Below are positions 9,267-19,592 of a stretch of DNA of 64,000 bases, one piece after another. The DNA comes from Zobellella maritima (lineage in GTDB: Bacteria > Pseudomonadota > Gammaproteobacteria > Enterobacterales > Aeromonadaceae), in contig NZ_QCZE01000001.1 of assembly GCF_003075035.1 (NCBI RefSeq), positions 506,187 through 570,186 of the forward strand, read 5' to 3'. How positions within the stretch are numbered: the stretch's first letter is position 1; each line of letters opens with the position of its first letter. The notes under the pieces are model-generated. The model was not told where the DNA came from. It worked only from the letters and a program-made list of their open reading frames with translations, and did not search any database. The position numbers were made by a program, and so were the translations under genes.

Positions 9267-10036
9267 CCGCCGGAATGGAACAAGTGATAGACAAGGCCCG
9301 GGTGGCCGCCGCCTTCGGGCGGGCCGCGCGCAGCTATGAGCAGCATAATGGCCTGCAACGCGTCAGCGGCGAGGCGCTGCTGGCACTGCTGCCCCAAGCC
9401 CGGCAGCAGTGCGGGTTGGATCTGGGTTGCGGCAGCGGTTTTTTTCTGCCGATCCTGAGGCCCAAGGTCGAGCAGTTGCTGGCGCTGGATCTGTCGGCTG
9501 ACATGCTTGAGCAGGCACAAAAGAAGGCCGATATCGTACCCATATGTGCCGATATGGATTCGCTCCCTCTGGTGCCGAACAGCCTGGACTGGATCTTTGC
9601 CAACCTCTGTCTGCAATGGAGCGCCGATCCGGCCGCCTGGCTGCAGGGCTGGAGCGAGCGGCTCAAGCCCGGCGGCGTACTGGTGTTCTCGACCTTGCTG
9701 GACGGCAGCCTGCAGGAGCTGGCCCAGGCCTGGCGGGCGGTCGATGATCATCCTCATATCAACCGCTTCACCACCCGCGAGCGGCTGCAGGAGCTGCTTG
9801 ATAACTGCGGCCGGCAGGCCCGGCTGACGGTCGCCGAGGTGCCGCTCAGCTATACCCGGGTAAAGGATTTGCTGCTGGATCTCAAGGGCATAGGCGCCAA
9901 CCAGGTGAATGGCGAGCGCCGTACCGGCCTGCTGGGCAAGGCCGGTTGGCAACGACTGAATCTTGCCTATCCTAAGAACACGGCTGGCCAATATGTGGCC
10001 AGTTACCGACTGGCGTATGGAGTAATATATGGCTAA
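9263..10036 (+). CDS. bioC: Malonyl-ACP O-methyltransferase BioC
   Basis: This enzyme methylates the free carboxyl of malonyl-ACP with SAM so that the fatty-acid synthase can build the pimeloyl chain. It has 257 aa. It is a class I methyltransferase with motif I LDLGCGSGFF (52-61), an N-terminal BioC signature (KARVAAAFGRAARSYEQHN, residues 11-29) and later LCLQWS. It overlaps bioF by 4 nt and bioD by 8 nt. No bioH or bioG esterase gene is in the window, so the pimeloyl-ester hydrolase must be encoded elsewhere. Confidence 0.95.
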   Translation: MTAGMEQVIDKARVAAAFGRAARSYEQHNGLQRVSGEALLALLPQARQQCGLDLGCGSGFFLPILRPKVEQLLALDLSADMLEQAQKKADIVPICADMDSLPLVPNSLDWIFANLCLQWSADPAAWLQGWSERLKPGGVLVFSTLLDGSLQELAQAWRAVDDHPHINRFTTRERLQELLDNCGRQARLTVAEVPLSYTRVKDLLLDLKGIGANQVNGERRTGLLGKAGWQRLNLAYPKNTAGQYVASYRLAYGVIYG

Positions 10037-10709
10037 GGCATTTTTTGTGACCGGCACGGATACCGAAGTCGGCAAGACCCTGGTGACCACGGCACTGATG
10101 CGTGCCGCCAAAGAGGTAGGCAAAAAGGTGGTGGGCTACAAGCCGGTGGCCTCCGGTTGTGAGCTGGTGGGCGGTGAGCTGCGCAACAGCGACGCCAACG
10201 CCATGCAGCGGGAAGCCTCTATTCCGCTGCCTTATTCGATGGTCAATCCCTATGCCTTTGCGCCGGCCATCGCCCCCCATATTGCCGCCCGGCTGGCCAA
10301 TGAAAGCATACAAACCGGCCACATCAGCCAGGGCCTGGCGCGGCTGAAGGAAACCGCCGCCGACTGGATTCTGGTTGAGGGCGCGGGCGGTTGGCGGTTG
10401 CCGCTCGATGAGCAGCATTTCCTCTCGGACTGGGTCAAACGGGAACATCTGCCGGTGATCCTGGTGGTGGGCGCCAAGTTGGGCTGCATCAACCACGCCC
10501 TGCTGACCATTGAAGCCATCCGCCGCGACGGCCTGTCACTGGCCGGCTGGGTACTGAATCGGGTCGATCCGGACATGATGCACTTTCAGGAAAACGCCGA
10601 CACCCTGAAACACCTGATCTCGGCCCCCTTCCTCGGTGAGCTGCCCTGGCTCAGCGAAGAGGAAATTGACTACCCCGAGAGTTTCCTCGATATCGCCGCG
10701 TTGTTGTAG
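10029..10709 (+). CDS. bioD: ATP-dependent dethiobiotin synthetase BioD
   Basis: This enzyme closes the ureido ring: diaminopelargonate plus CO2 plus ATP gives dethiobiotin. It has 226 aa. The P-loop is GTDTEVGKT at 9-17; YKPVASG follows near residue 37, and VEGAGGWRLPL is the second nucleotide/substrate segment. The ATG lies inside the last codons of bioC (8-nt overlap). It is the last bio gene; a REP element follows within 15 bp. Confidence 0.97.
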   Translation: MAKAFFVTGTDTEVGKTLVTTALMRAAKEVGKKVVGYKPVASGCELVGGELRNSDANAMQREASIPLPYSMVNPYAFAPAIAPHIAARLANESIQTGHISQGLARLKETAADWILVEGAGGWRLPLDEQHFLSDWVKREHLPVILVVGAKLGCINHALLTIEAIRRDGLSLAGWVLNRVDPDMMHFQENADTLKHLISAPFLGELPWLSEEEIDYPESFLDIAALL

Positions 10710-10721
10710 GAGTGGCGACCT

Positions 10722-10812
10722 CAGTGGGAGGGGCGACCCCGCCGCGATAATCAGTGGCAGGGTACATCGCCCGAGACCCGCTTCCACTATCGCCCCGGGG
10801 GCGAGGCTCTTA
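10722..10812. repeat. GTGGGAGG REP-like element after bioD
   Basis: GTGGGAGGGGCGACC at 10723 is followed by CCGCCGCGATAATCAGTGGC and, 40-60 bp on, CCACTATCGCCCCGGGGGCG, a second arm in inverted sense. The composite closely matches the copy at 11.97 kb. It fills most of the 235-bp gap between bioD and htpX. Confidence 0.75.
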
Positions 10813-10884
10813 TGCTCCCCCCCTTCTGGCTGCTCTGTACCACAGCGATAACCACAGGTGCCTTCAATAATTCATTCAACCGAT

Positions 10885-10910
10885 CTTGAAATCTGGCCAT
10901 TCGGACATAT
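10885..10910 (+). promoter_or_regulatory. Candidate sigma-32 heat-shock promoter of htpX
   Basis: CTTGAAA (10885-10891) matches the sigma-32 -35 consensus exactly. After 11 bp comes GGACATAT (10903-10910), which keeps the CATNT end of the -10 consensus CCCCATNT but not its C-run. htpX is heat-shock controlled in E. coli, so the position is sensible. The start codon is 35 bp downstream. Confidence 0.5.
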
Positions 10911-10944
10911 TATGTCGACAGACTTTTATCGTTAAGGAAGGCTT

Positions 10945-11820
10945 ATGAAACGCATTCTGCTGTTTATCGCCACCAACCTGGCCGTGGTTTTGGTACTGGG
11001 TGTGGTACTGAATATTGTATTTTCCGTGTTGGGTATCGATCGCAGCAGCATTACCGGCCTGCTGGTATTTTGCGCCGTGTTTGGCTTTGGTGGCGCGACC
11101 ATCTCGCTGTTTATGTCCAAGTGGATGGCCAAGCGTGCCTATGGCGTGCAGGTGATCGAGCAGCCCCGTAACGAAATGGAACACTGGCTGGTCACTACCG
11201 TGGCTCGTCAGGCGCAACAGGCCGGCATCGGCATGCCCGAAGTCGGTGTGTACCAGTCTAACGACATGAATGCCTTCGCAACCGGCGCACGCCGCAACGA
11301 CTCGCTGGTGGCGGTGAGCACCGGCCTGATGTACAGCATGAGCCGCGACGAGGCCGAGGCCGTGCTGGCCCATGAAATCAGCCATGTGGCCAATGGCGAC
11401 ATGGTCACCCTGACCCTGGTGCAGGGCGTGGTCAACACCTTTGTGATGTTCTTCGCCCGTATCGTGGCCAACCTGATCAGCAGTTTCCTCAGCCGTGACG
11501 AGGAAGAAGAAGGCGGTGGCATGGGCGGTATTGCCTATTTTGTTACTGTTATGGTGCTGGAGCTGGTATTCGGCATGCTGGCCTCGGTTATTGTGATGTG
11601 GTTCAGCCGCCAGCGCGAATACCGCGCCGATGAAGGCTCGGCCCGCCTGGTGGGTAAAGAGAAAATGATCGCCGCCCTCGAGCGCCTGCGCCGTGGTCCG
11701 GAAAGCGAGCTGGAAGGTTCGCTCGCCGCCTTCGGCATCAACGGCAAGCAGCACAGCGAGCTGTTCATGAGCCACCCGCCGCTGGAAAAACGCATCCAGG
11801 CCCTGCGCGAACTCCGTTAA
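10945..11820 (+). CDS. htpX: Membrane zinc protease HtpX
   Basis: This M48-family inner-membrane metalloprotease works beside FtsH in membrane-protein quality control. It has 291 aa. Two N-terminal membrane helices (about 4-27 and 37-57) are followed by the zinc site HEISH (H143, E144, H147) and a third ligand in [10 protein letters not shown]; two further hydrophobic stretches lie near 157-180 and 190-215. It is a single-gene unit, with a probable heat-shock promoter upstream and a strong terminator downstream. Confidence 0.97.
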   Translation: MKRILLFIATNLAVVLVLGVVLNIVFSVLGIDRSSITGLLVFCAVFGFGGATISLFMSKWMAKRAYGVQVIEQPRNEMEHWLVTTVARQAQQAGIGMPEVGVYQSNDMNAFATGARRNDSLVAVSTGLMYSMSRDEAEAVLAHEISHVANGDMVTLTLVQGVVNTFVMFFARIVANLISSFLSRDEEEEGGGMGGIAYFVTVMVLELVFGMLASVIVMWFSRQREYRADEGSARLVGKEKMIAALERLRRGPESELEGSLAAFGINGKQHSELFMSHPPLEKRIQALRELR

Positions 11821-11844
11821 TCCCTCTGTAGTTTGGTCTTTTAA

Positions 11845-11867
11845 CCCCGGCTTGCCGGGGTTTTTTT
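11845..11867 (+). terminator. Intrinsic terminator of htpX
   Basis: CCCCGG (11845-11850), loop CTTG, then CCGGGG (11855-11860) is followed by seven T (11861-11867). It lies 25 bp after the htpX stop. Confidence 0.92.
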
Positions 11868-11964
11868 ATGCCGGCAGTAGCCGTCGATCTTTGTGGACCC
11901 CTGAGGACGCGCCTCCGACAGGGTCATCTGCCGGGTCTTGTGCTTGTAATGGTGCGTCGATCTT

Positions 11965-12075
11965 GGTGGGAGGGGCGACCTCGCCGCGATAATCAGTGGC
12001 ACGGTTCATCGCCCGATACCCGCTTTCACTATCGCTTCGGGGGCGGGCCTCCCGCATGAAAAGTCGACCCCGCTG
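11965..12075. repeat. GTGGGAGG REP-like element before the hydroxyacid dehydrogenase
   Basis: GTGGGAGGGGCGACC (11968) is followed by TCGCCGCGATAATCAGTGGC and a second, inverted arm with CTTTCACTATCGCTTCGGGG. The layout matches the copy at 10,722. Together with flanking bases it fills the gap of about 300 bp between the htpX terminator and the next gene; nothing else is seen there apart from a short GGGTAGGGG...CCCAACCC pairing just before the next start. Confidence 0.75.
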
Positions 12076-12167
12076 CGAAAATCTTAGCTACAGGCTCATC
12101 AAAATTTGGGGGAGTGGCGCTTTGCCAGCTAGGGTAGGGGAAAGAACCCAACCCAAGGAATAAACTG

Positions 12168-13136
12168 ATGACCCATGTAGTGGTGCTGAGAGGACCGGAA
12201 CAACCCCTGCTGCCCGGGCTGGACGGCCTGGAGCAGCAAGCCAGGGTGACCCTGGCCACCGACCAGCAGACCCTGCAAACCAGCCTGCCCGAGGCCGATA
12301 TCCTGCTGGTGACCGACTTTCGCACCGAGCTGCTGGAACGCGCATGGCCCGACCGACCGAAGCTTAAATGGGTGCATGCCACCAGTGCCGGTGTCGACCG
12401 GCTGTGTTTTCCGGCCCTGCGTGACAGCAATATCGTGCTGACCAATGCCAGGGGCAATTTCGAGCGCGGCATTGCCGAGTATGTGCTGGGCGCCATATTG
12501 ATGTTTGCCAAAGACACCCTCACCAACCTGCGCCTGCAGCAAAGCCGCAGCTGGCAACACAGAGAAACGGAAAGCCTGATCGGTAAACAGGTGCTGGTGA
12601 TGGGGGCCGGCGCCATCGGCGCCGAGGTGGCCCGAATGCTGGGCGCCATGGGTATGCGAGTTACCGGCGTGGCCCGCAGCGCGCGGGTACAACCTCCTTT
12701 TGCCCGGGTGTGCGCCCAGGATGATTTGCCGGCACTGTTGCCCCAAGCGGATTATGTGGTAGTGACGGCTCCGCTCACCCCCCGGACCCGGGGTCTGTTT
12801 GACCGCACCGCCTTCAGGGCAATGGCTCCCCACGCGCGCTTTATCAATGTTGGTCGCGGGCCGATAGTGGTCACCGACGATCTGCTGCATGCCCTGCAGG
12901 CGGAGGAGATTGCCGGTGCCGCCCTCGATGTGTTCGACACCGAACCACTGCCGCCGGAGCATCCCCTGTGGACCCAGCCCAATGTGATGATTTCCGCCCA
13001 TATGGCGGGAGACGTGGTGGGCTGGGAACGACGGCTGGGCGAGCAGTTTATGGTCAACTTCACCCGTTTCGAGCGGGGTGAGCGGTTACTCAATGAGGTG
13101 GACAAGAACAGCGGATTTATTCCCGGCGGGAGGTAA
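12168..13136 (+). CDS. D-2-hydroxyacid dehydrogenase family protein
   Basis: This is an NAD(P)-dependent oxidoreductase of the D-isomer-specific 2-hydroxyacid dehydrogenase family, which interconverts a 2-keto acid and a D-2-hydroxy acid. It has 322 aa. The Rossmann motif GAGAIGAEVARMLGAMG lies near 145-160; the catalytic residues are the Arg in INVGRGPIV, the Glu in DVFDTEPLP and the His in ISAHMAGD. The N-terminal part (WVHATSAGVDRL) resembles GhrA-like glyoxylate/hydroxypyruvate reductases. The Shine-Dalgarno AAGGAA precedes the ATG. It is followed after 3 bp by an amidase and then by an aminotransferase, so the substrate may be the keto acid of that set. The exact substrate cannot be told. 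Confidence 0.85.
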   Translation: MTHVVVLRGPEQPLLPGLDGLEQQARVTLATDQQTLQTSLPEADILLVTDFRTELLERAWPDRPKLKWVHATSAGVDRLCFPALRDSNIVLTNARGNFERGIAEYVLGAILMFAKDTLTNLRLQQSRSWQHRETESLIGKQVLVMGAGAIGAEVARMLGAMGMRVTGVARSARVQPPFARVCAQDDLPALLPQADYVVVTAPLTPRTRGLFDRTAFRAMAPHARFINVGRGPIVVTDDLLHALQAEEIAGAALDVFDTEPLPPEHPLWTQPNVMISAHMAGDVVGWERRLGEQFMVNFTRFERGERLLNEVDKNSGFIPGGR

Positions 13137-13139
13137 ACG

Positions 13140-14546
13140 ATGAACCCAGTGCTGACCCTGAGTGCCCTTGAACTGAACGGTTTGTATCAAGGCCGTGAAT
13201 TGTCGCCGGTGGAGGCGGCCTCCGCCATGCTGGCTCAGATTGCTCGGCATAACGAGGCGGTGAATGCCTATTGTCTGGTTGACGAGCAGACCACACTGGC
13301 CCTGGCACGGGAGTCGGAGCAGCGTTACCGGCAAGGCCGACCGCTCGGCCCGCTGGACGGCGTGCCGGTGGCGGTGAAAGACGTGTTCCTGACGCCCATG
13401 TGGCCAACCCGTAAAGGCTCGCACACCATCAGGCCTGACAGCACCCTCAACAAGTCCGCACCGGCGATCAGTGCGCTGATGAGCCAGGGATATGTGCCGC
13501 TGGGCAAGACCACCACCCCGGAATTCGGCTGGAAGGGAGTAACCGACAGCCCGCTGTGCGGCGCCACCAACAACCCTTGGGATATCACCAGGACCGCCGG
13601 TGGCTCCAGTGGCGGTAGTGCCGCCGCCGTGGCATTGGGTATGGGGCCGCTGGCGCTCGGCACGGATGCGGGTGGCTCCATACGCATACCTGCCGGTTTT
13701 TGCGGCATTGTCGGTTTCAAGCCCAGCTATGGCGAAGTACCGCACTGGCCACCCAGCCCTTTTGGTACCCTGGCCCATGCCGGCCCCATGACCCGCACCG
13801 TGGCCGACTGTGCGCTGATGATGAATGCGCTGACCCGTGCCGACAGCCGCGATGCCCTGGCCGCCCCCCGGCGCAATATCGATTATCTGTCCGGGCTGGA
13901 CAAACCGATCAGCGGCCTGCGCATTGCCTTCAGCCCCAACCTGGGCTACGTGGAGGTAGCCCCGGACATTGCCCGGGCCACGGCCCAGGCCGCGGTGCTG
14001 TTGCAAGAACTGGGTGCCGAGGTGATTGAAATGGATCCCGGCTTCGGGGATCCCCTGGCGGCCTTCAGCCATCTGTTTTACGGCGGGGCCGCCAATGCCC
14101 TGCGGGATCTGGGCCCCAAGGCACGGGCACAGATGGACCCGGCGCTGGTGGAGGTGGTCAGCAAGGCCGAACGCTGCACCATGCTCGATTATCTGGGCGC
14201 CATGAATGAACGCATGGCCCTGAGTGAGCGGATGTCGCGCTTCTACGACAAGTACGACCTGCTGCTGACGCCCTGCCTGCCGATTACCGCCTTCGACACC
14301 AACCGGGAGGTGCCGGTGGACTGGCCCGCTACCCGCTGGCCGACCTGGACCCCCTTTACCTACCCCTTCAACCTGACCGGCCAGCCGGCAATCTCCGTAC
14401 CCTCGGGGCTGGCGGCCGACGGACTGCCGATGGCCATTCAGCTGGTCGGTGCCCGCTTCGATGATGCCCGGGTACTGCAGGTAGCCCATGCTTACCAGCA
14501 GGCGCTTGGGCTGACGCTGCGCCCGCCCATGCTGGAGTTGGGTTAA
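13140..14546 (+). CDS. Amidase signature family amidase
   Basis: This amide hydrolase of the GatA/FAAH family has 468 aa. The Ser-cisSer-Lys triad is visible: K80 in VAVKDVF, S156 in GGSSGGS, and the nucleophile S180 in DAGGSIRIPAG. The C-terminal region carries LPITAFDT and GLPMAIQLVGARFDD, typical of secondary-metabolite and catabolic amidases rather than of the GatCAB tRNA amidotransferase; no gatB or gatC is nearby. It sits 3 bp after the hydroxyacid dehydrogenase and 72 bp before the aminotransferase, which suggests a shared catabolic role. The substrate is unknown. Confidence 0.88.
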   Translation: MNPVLTLSALELNGLYQGRELSPVEAASAMLAQIARHNEAVNAYCLVDEQTTLALARESEQRYRQGRPLGPLDGVPVAVKDVFLTPMWPTRKGSHTIRPDSTLNKSAPAISALMSQGYVPLGKTTTPEFGWKGVTDSPLCGATNNPWDITRTAGGSSGGSAAAVALGMGPLALGTDAGGSIRIPAGFCGIVGFKPSYGEVPHWPPSPFGTLAHAGPMTRTVADCALMMNALTRADSRDALAAPRRNIDYLSGLDKPISGLRIAFSPNLGYVEVAPDIARATAQAAVLLQELGAEVIEMDPGFGDPLAAFSHLFYGGAANALRDLGPKARAQMDPALVEVVSKAERCTMLDYLGAMNERMALSERMSRFYDKYDLLLTPCLPITAFDTNREVPVDWPATRWPTWTPFTYPFNLTGQPAISVPSGLAADGLPMAIQLVGARFDDARVLQVAHAYQQALGLTLRPPMLELG

Positions 14547-14618
14547 GCAGCCGTCATCAGCGGCAATGGCTTGCAGGGCCTGTGTATTGGGTTCGCCTTG
14601 ACCACAGAAGGAGGTATG

Positions 14619-15821
14619 ATGAGCACCCTGGACGATAAGGATTTCTACGAAAGCGAAGATCCCATCTGGAATCCGGCGCTGCATACCATCCCGGTGCCCG
14701 GCATCCGCAAGATGGTTAACCTGGCGGCCAGCATGGACGACGTGATCCACCTGTCCATCGGTCAGCCCAACCTGCCCACGCCGCCCCATATCCTCGATGC
14801 TGCCAGTCGGGCGCTGTATGCGGGTCAGACCGGCTACACCATGGACGCCGGCCTGCCGGAGCTGCTGGAAGCCCTGGCCAATTACTATGGCAGGCGATAT
14901 CAGCGGCCGCTAAGCCCGGAAAATATCCTGGTGACCACGGGCGCCACCGAAGCCCTGTATCTGGCCCTGACCGCCACCTCGGCGCCGGGACGGCAGTTTA
15001 TCGTGCCCGATCCGGCCTTTATGCTTTATGCCCCGCTTATCCGCATGAACGGCGGTGTGGTGCATCATGTGCCGCTGCGCCCCGAGCTGGGCTATCAGCT
15101 GGATCCCCAGGAAGTGATCGATGCCATGGACATCAATACCTATGCGATCGTGCTCAACTCTCCCGGCAACCCCACCGGCACCGTCTATCCCCGGGAAACC
15201 GTCGAGGCCATAGTCGAGGAAGCGGCCTATCGCGGTATCTACGTGATCAGCGACGAAGTATACGACCACCTGATTTATGACGGTCTGACCTATCCCAGCG
15301 TCTTGTCCTGCTGCAGCGATCTGGATCACGTGATGGTGGTGAGCAGTTTCTCCAAAACCTACAGCATGGCCGGCATGCGGATTGGCTGGCTGATGGCCAG
15401 CCAGGGCGCCATCAAGAAATTGCGTCGTTACCATATGTTTACCACCACGGTCGCCAATACCCCCTTTCAATGGGCAGGGGTGGCGGCATTAAACGGCAGC
15501 AGCGACTTTATCGATAATATGGTGGCCGAATACAGCAAACGCCGGAACAGGTTAATTGAATGGATCGACCAGGCGCCTTATTTAACGGGTTACCGTCCCC
15601 AGGGCGCCTTTTATTTATTTCCCGGCCTGCCTGAAGGCGTAAATGCCGCCAATGTAGCGTTGAGAATGCTCAAGGAAATCGGCGTCTGCACCATTCCCGG
15701 CGACGCCTTCGGCAATGCCATGCCCAATGCCCTGCGCATCAGCTATTCCACGACCATCGCCCAACTGGACCAAGCCTTTGAGCGGATGATCCCCTGGCTG
15801 GAAAAACAGGACTGGGAGTGA
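14619..15821 (+). CDS. Class I/II PLP-dependent aminotransferase
   Basis: This fold-type I aminotransferase is related to the aspartate/alanine/aromatic group. It has 400 aa from the chosen start. Of two adjacent ATGs (14616, 14619) the second is preferred, because the Shine-Dalgarno AAGGAGG (14608-14614) is then 4 nt away rather than 1. Motifs are LSIGQPNLPTP (45-55), SPGNPTG (181-187), SDEVYDHLIYDG (211-222) and the Schiff-base Lys in SSFSKTYSMAGMRIGW (K246). It probably works with the two preceding genes; the amino-acid substrate is not evident. Confidence 0.88.
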   Translation: MSTLDDKDFYESEDPIWNPALHTIPVPGIRKMVNLAASMDDVIHLSIGQPNLPTPPHILDAASRALYAGQTGYTMDAGLPELLEALANYYGRRYQRPLSPENILVTTGATEALYLALTATSAPGRQFIVPDPAFMLYAPLIRMNGGVVHHVPLRPELGYQLDPQEVIDAMDINTYAIVLNSPGNPTGTVYPRETVEAIVEEAAYRGIYVISDEVYDHLIYDGLTYPSVLSCCSDLDHVMVVSSFSKTYSMAGMRIGWLMASQGAIKKLRRYHMFTTTVANTPFQWAGVAALNGSSDFIDNMVAEYSKRRNRLIEWIDQAPYLTGYRPQGAFYLFPGLPEGVNAANVALRMLKEIGVCTIPGDAFGNAMPNALRISYSTTIAQLDQAFERMIPWLEKQDWE

Positions 15822-15856
15822 ACGTGGATGTCTTGTGATTAATTTCGCACCCATTG

Positions 15857-15905
15857 TAGAAGGCCCGACCCCGGGATGATTCATCGTGGTGGGGCCGCCA
15901 TTTCC
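15857..15905. repeat. Short REP-like remnant
   Basis: TGTAGAAGGCCCGACCCCGGGATGATTCATCG-type sequence (15857 onward) resembles one arm of the GTGGGAGG family. The rest of the 216-bp gap to the next gene contains no further recognisable signal. Confidence 0.4.
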
Positions 15906-16037
15906 AAAGGAAGTCAAGATGCCGGCAGGCATAAAAATGGCCAGGCTGATGGCTGTGACTGCTGCTTGAGTCCGATGGCGCAGCAGGGGTCCGTGCACTA
16001 ATCTGAAATGACTGACTGGTAGTGGAAGGAGCTCACT

Positions 16038-16286
16038 ATGCGTACGTTAATTTCTGCCCTTGTTGCGCTTGTCTTGCTGGGCGCCAGCGGGACGGCACTG
16101 GCCCATAATTGCCCGAATGAGATGAAGGCCATAGACGCCAGGCTGGCCGACGATCCCATGCTTTCTGCCGAAGATATGGAAAAAGTAATCGAGCTGCGCG
16201 CCGAGGGTGAGGCCCTGCATAACGCCGGCAAGCATGACGAGTCGATGGCGGTACTGGGTGAGGCCAAGGCCATCCTGGATATCTAA
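16038..16286 (+). CDS. Small periplasmic protein of unknown function
   Basis: It has 82 aa. A Sec signal peptide (LISALVALVLLGASGTALA) is followed by a predicted cut before HNCPNEM, leaving about 60 residues that are mostly helical, charged and rich in Ala, Met and Glu (DARLADDPMLSAEDMEKV, then LRAEGEALHNAGKHDESMAV). A single Cys lies near the mature N-terminus. AAGGAGC sits 8 nt before the ATG. The second half recalls a TPR-like helix pair, but it is too short to assign. It stands alone, flanked by REP elements. Confidence 0.75.
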   Translation: MRTLISALVALVLLGASGTALAHNCPNEMKAIDARLADDPMLSAEDMEKVIELRAEGEALHNAGKHDESMAVLGEAKAILDI

Positions 16287-16306
16287 GTCATGGGGTTGGT
16301 ATTAAA

Positions 16307-16337
16307 ACACCTCCACAGCTGATCGCAGTGGAGGTGT
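16307..16337 (+). terminator. Hairpin after the small periplasmic gene
   Basis: ACACCTCCAC (16307-16316) and GTGGAGGTGT (16328-16337) form a perfect 10-bp stem with an 11-base loop, 20 bp after the stop codon. No T-run follows (CGTGGGGG), so it is a weak or Rho-aided terminator at best. Confidence 0.55.
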
Positions 16338-16344
16338 CGTGGGG

Positions 16345-16560
16345 GGGTTCGCTGTGGGAGGCCCGTCTCCGGGGGGATAAGCCACTCGTTCATCGCATCT
16401 TGGTCTTCAGGTAATCGCGGCGAGGTCGCCCCTCCCACAGCAAGCCCAAAGCCCGGCAGATTATCCTGTAGAAGGCCCGACCTCGGAGCGATAGTGGAAA
16501 CCGACTTCGAACAATGAACCGTGCCATAGGTAATCGCGGCGAGGTCGCCCCTCCCACAAA
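16345..16560. repeat. Cluster of GTGGGAGG REP-like elements in both orientations
   Basis: At least four arms are visible: TGTGGGAGGCCCG (16354), the inverse GCGGCGAGGTCGCCCCTCCC (about 16418-16437), GTAGAAGGCCCGACC (16470), and a second perfect inverse copy TAATCGCGGCGAGGTCGCCC (16532 on). The cluster fills the gap between the small periplasmic gene and the convergent ansA. Confidence 0.8.
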
Positions 16561-16604
16561 GAACGATGCACCCACAAAAATTGCCTCTACCTCAGGGACC
16601 GCTG

Positions 16605-17615
<1,011 letters not shown>

Positions 17616-17664
17616 CTATGTTTCCTGGTGGCCTCCCACGCCGGGCGTGGGAGGCGGTGAAAGG

Positions 17665-19503
17665 TTACAGGCCCTGGCATTCCACACAAAGCACATACTG
17701 GCCCTTGATATCGTCCAGTTGGCTGATCATATTCAATTCCTGCTCAAGCCGGTTACCGGCCGCTTGCAGGGGCGCCGGCAGCCAGGCGGCGAGGGCGTCG
17801 CTCAGGCTGAGCGGGCTGTCCAGGAACAGCTCTTCCAGCAGTAGATCCTTGGCAGATGGTGCCAGACGCACCGGCTTGACCCGGTAACTGGGCAACTCGG
17901 CCAGGGTGGCGGCGCCTTGTAGGGCATCGTCCAGATAACCGAGCTCATCCACCAGGCCAAGACGCTGGGCGTCCCGGCCGGTCCACACATGGCCCTGGGC
18001 GGCGGCTTCCACCTGCTCGGGGCTCAGGCTCCGGCCCTCGGCAACCAGGCCGACAAACTGGTTGTAGGTGTGCTCCACGCCCAGCTGGATCAGCTCCTTG
18101 GTATGTTCGGGCAGGCCCGTGGTCAGGCCACCGCCGACAAAATCCGTGGTGCCCACCCCATCGGTATTCAGGCCGAGCTTTTCAAAGGCTTCTTCAAAGG
18201 TGAGGAACAGGCCGAAGACACCGATGGAGCCGGTGAGGGTGGTCGGGGCGGCGTAGATGCGATCGGCATCGGCGGCAATCCAGTAGCCACCGGAAGCCGC
18301 GGTGCTGCCCATCGATACCACCAGCGGTTTGCCGCTTTCCTTGAAGCGCAGCAGGGCGGTGCGGATCTGCTCGGCAGAGAAGGCACTGCCGCCGGGGCTG
18401 TCGATGCGCAGCACCAGCGCACGGATGTCCGCATCCAGCCGGGCTTCGTTGATCAGTTTGCTCAGGTGTTCATCGCTGATGGTGTTGCTGGCGGGCTCGC
18501 CGCTCATGATGGCGCCGCTGGCGGTGATGATGCCGACGGCAGGGGTGCTGTTCTGGGTTTTTTTGGCGCGGTCCAGGTAGGCGTCGATTTCCACGCTGGA
18601 GTAGTGATTCAGCTCGCTGTCCCAGCCCACGGTTTCGGCCACGGTTTGCAGCATTTCATTGCGGCTGGCAAGGCGGTCGACCAGTTCCAGGGATTCGGCA
18701 TATCTGGCCGGATCGCCGTTAACCGCATGAAAACGGGCCAGCAGCTGCTCCTTGCCGGGAGCGATATGGTCATGGGGGATATTGCGCAACCTGGCCACCT
18801 GATCCTGGTAGTGTTGCCACAGCTGGTTGAGCCAGCGCAGGGTATCTTCCCGGCTCTCTTTTGACATGTCGTCCCGCAGATAGGGTTCGACAAAGGATTT
18901 ATAGGTGCCGACCCGGAAGACATGGGGGGTGATGTTGAAGCGTTCGAAGGCCGACTTATAGTGCAGCCGATAGACACCCATGCCCTGAATGGTGACGGCG
19001 CCGGCCGGATTGAGCAGAACCTCGTCCGCGTGAACGGCCAGGTAATACTGGCCCTGGGTGTAGTAGTCGGCGATGGCATATACCGGCTTGCCGGAGGTTT
19101 TAAAGTGTTCGATGGCGGCGCCGACTTCATCCAGCTTGGTCAGGCTGGACTCGGTCATGTTTTGCAGCCGCAGCACCACGGCGCCGATACGCGGGTCCGT
19201 GCGGGCCAGCTCCAGCGCCTCTTTGATCCGGCTCAGGCTGGTCGGCGGCGGTGTGGTATCGCCGCTCAGCCATTTCTGCATCAGCCGACGGGTGTTGGGA
19301 ATATCGTCCTGTTCCAGTATCGGGCCGGTGAGGGCGAGGGTCAGGGCGGCGTGCTCGGGCAGGGGCACTGCTTCTTCCTTGCCGGTGAAGATCAGGATAA
19401 CAAACACCAGCATCAGTAGAAAAAGCAGGTTGATAATCAACATACGAATGGCATTCAGCACCCGACCCAGGGTACGGAAAAACCATTTAATGGCAGACCA
19501 CAT
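17665..19503 (-). CDS. sppA: Signal peptide peptidase SppA, 67K form
   Basis: This inner-membrane serine protease degrades signal peptides released by leader peptidase. It has 612 aa, the long double-domain form. The N-terminal membrane anchor is at about 21-40. The Ser-Lys dyad is split over the two halves: the general base K202 in GTYKSFVEPY and the nucleophile S404 in GSTAASGGYWIA. LRIDSPGGSAFSAEQ precedes the nucleophile. It is transcribed with ansA. Confidence 0.95.
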   Translation of the reverse strand: MWSAIKWFFRTLGRVLNAIRMLIINLLFLLMLVFVILIFTGKEEAVPLPEHAALTLALTGPILEQDDIPNTRRLMQKWLSGDTTPPPTSLSRIKEALELARTDPRIGAVVLRLQNMTESSLTKLDEVGAAIEHFKTSGKPVYAIADYYTQGQYYLAVHADEVLLNPAGAVTIQGMGVYRLHYKSAFERFNITPHVFRVGTYKSFVEPYLRDDMSKESREDTLRWLNQLWQHYQDQVARLRNIPHDHIAPGKEQLLARFHAVNGDPARYAESLELVDRLASRNEMLQTVAETVGWDSELNHYSSVEIDAYLDRAKKTQNSTPAVGIITASGAIMSGEPASNTISDEHLSKLINEARLDADIRALVLRIDSPGGSAFSAEQIRTALLRFKESGKPLVVSMGSTAASGGYWIAADADRIYAAPTTLTGSIGVFGLFLTFEEAFEKLGLNTDGVGTTDFVGGGLTTGLPEHTKELIQLGVEHTYNQFVGLVAEGRSLSPEQVEAAAQGHVWTGRDAQRLGLVDELGYLDDALQGAATLAELPSYRVKPVRLAPSAKDLLLEELFLDSPLSLSDALAAWLPAPLQAAGNRLEQELNMISQLDDIKGQYVLCVECQGL

Positions 19504-19592
19504 AACAACGCCCTAATTAAGAATATTTGGTTATTCAAAACATTATGGCCTTGTCGGCGGAACAATGCCATGGTGAAGGCCCGGTGCCATGT

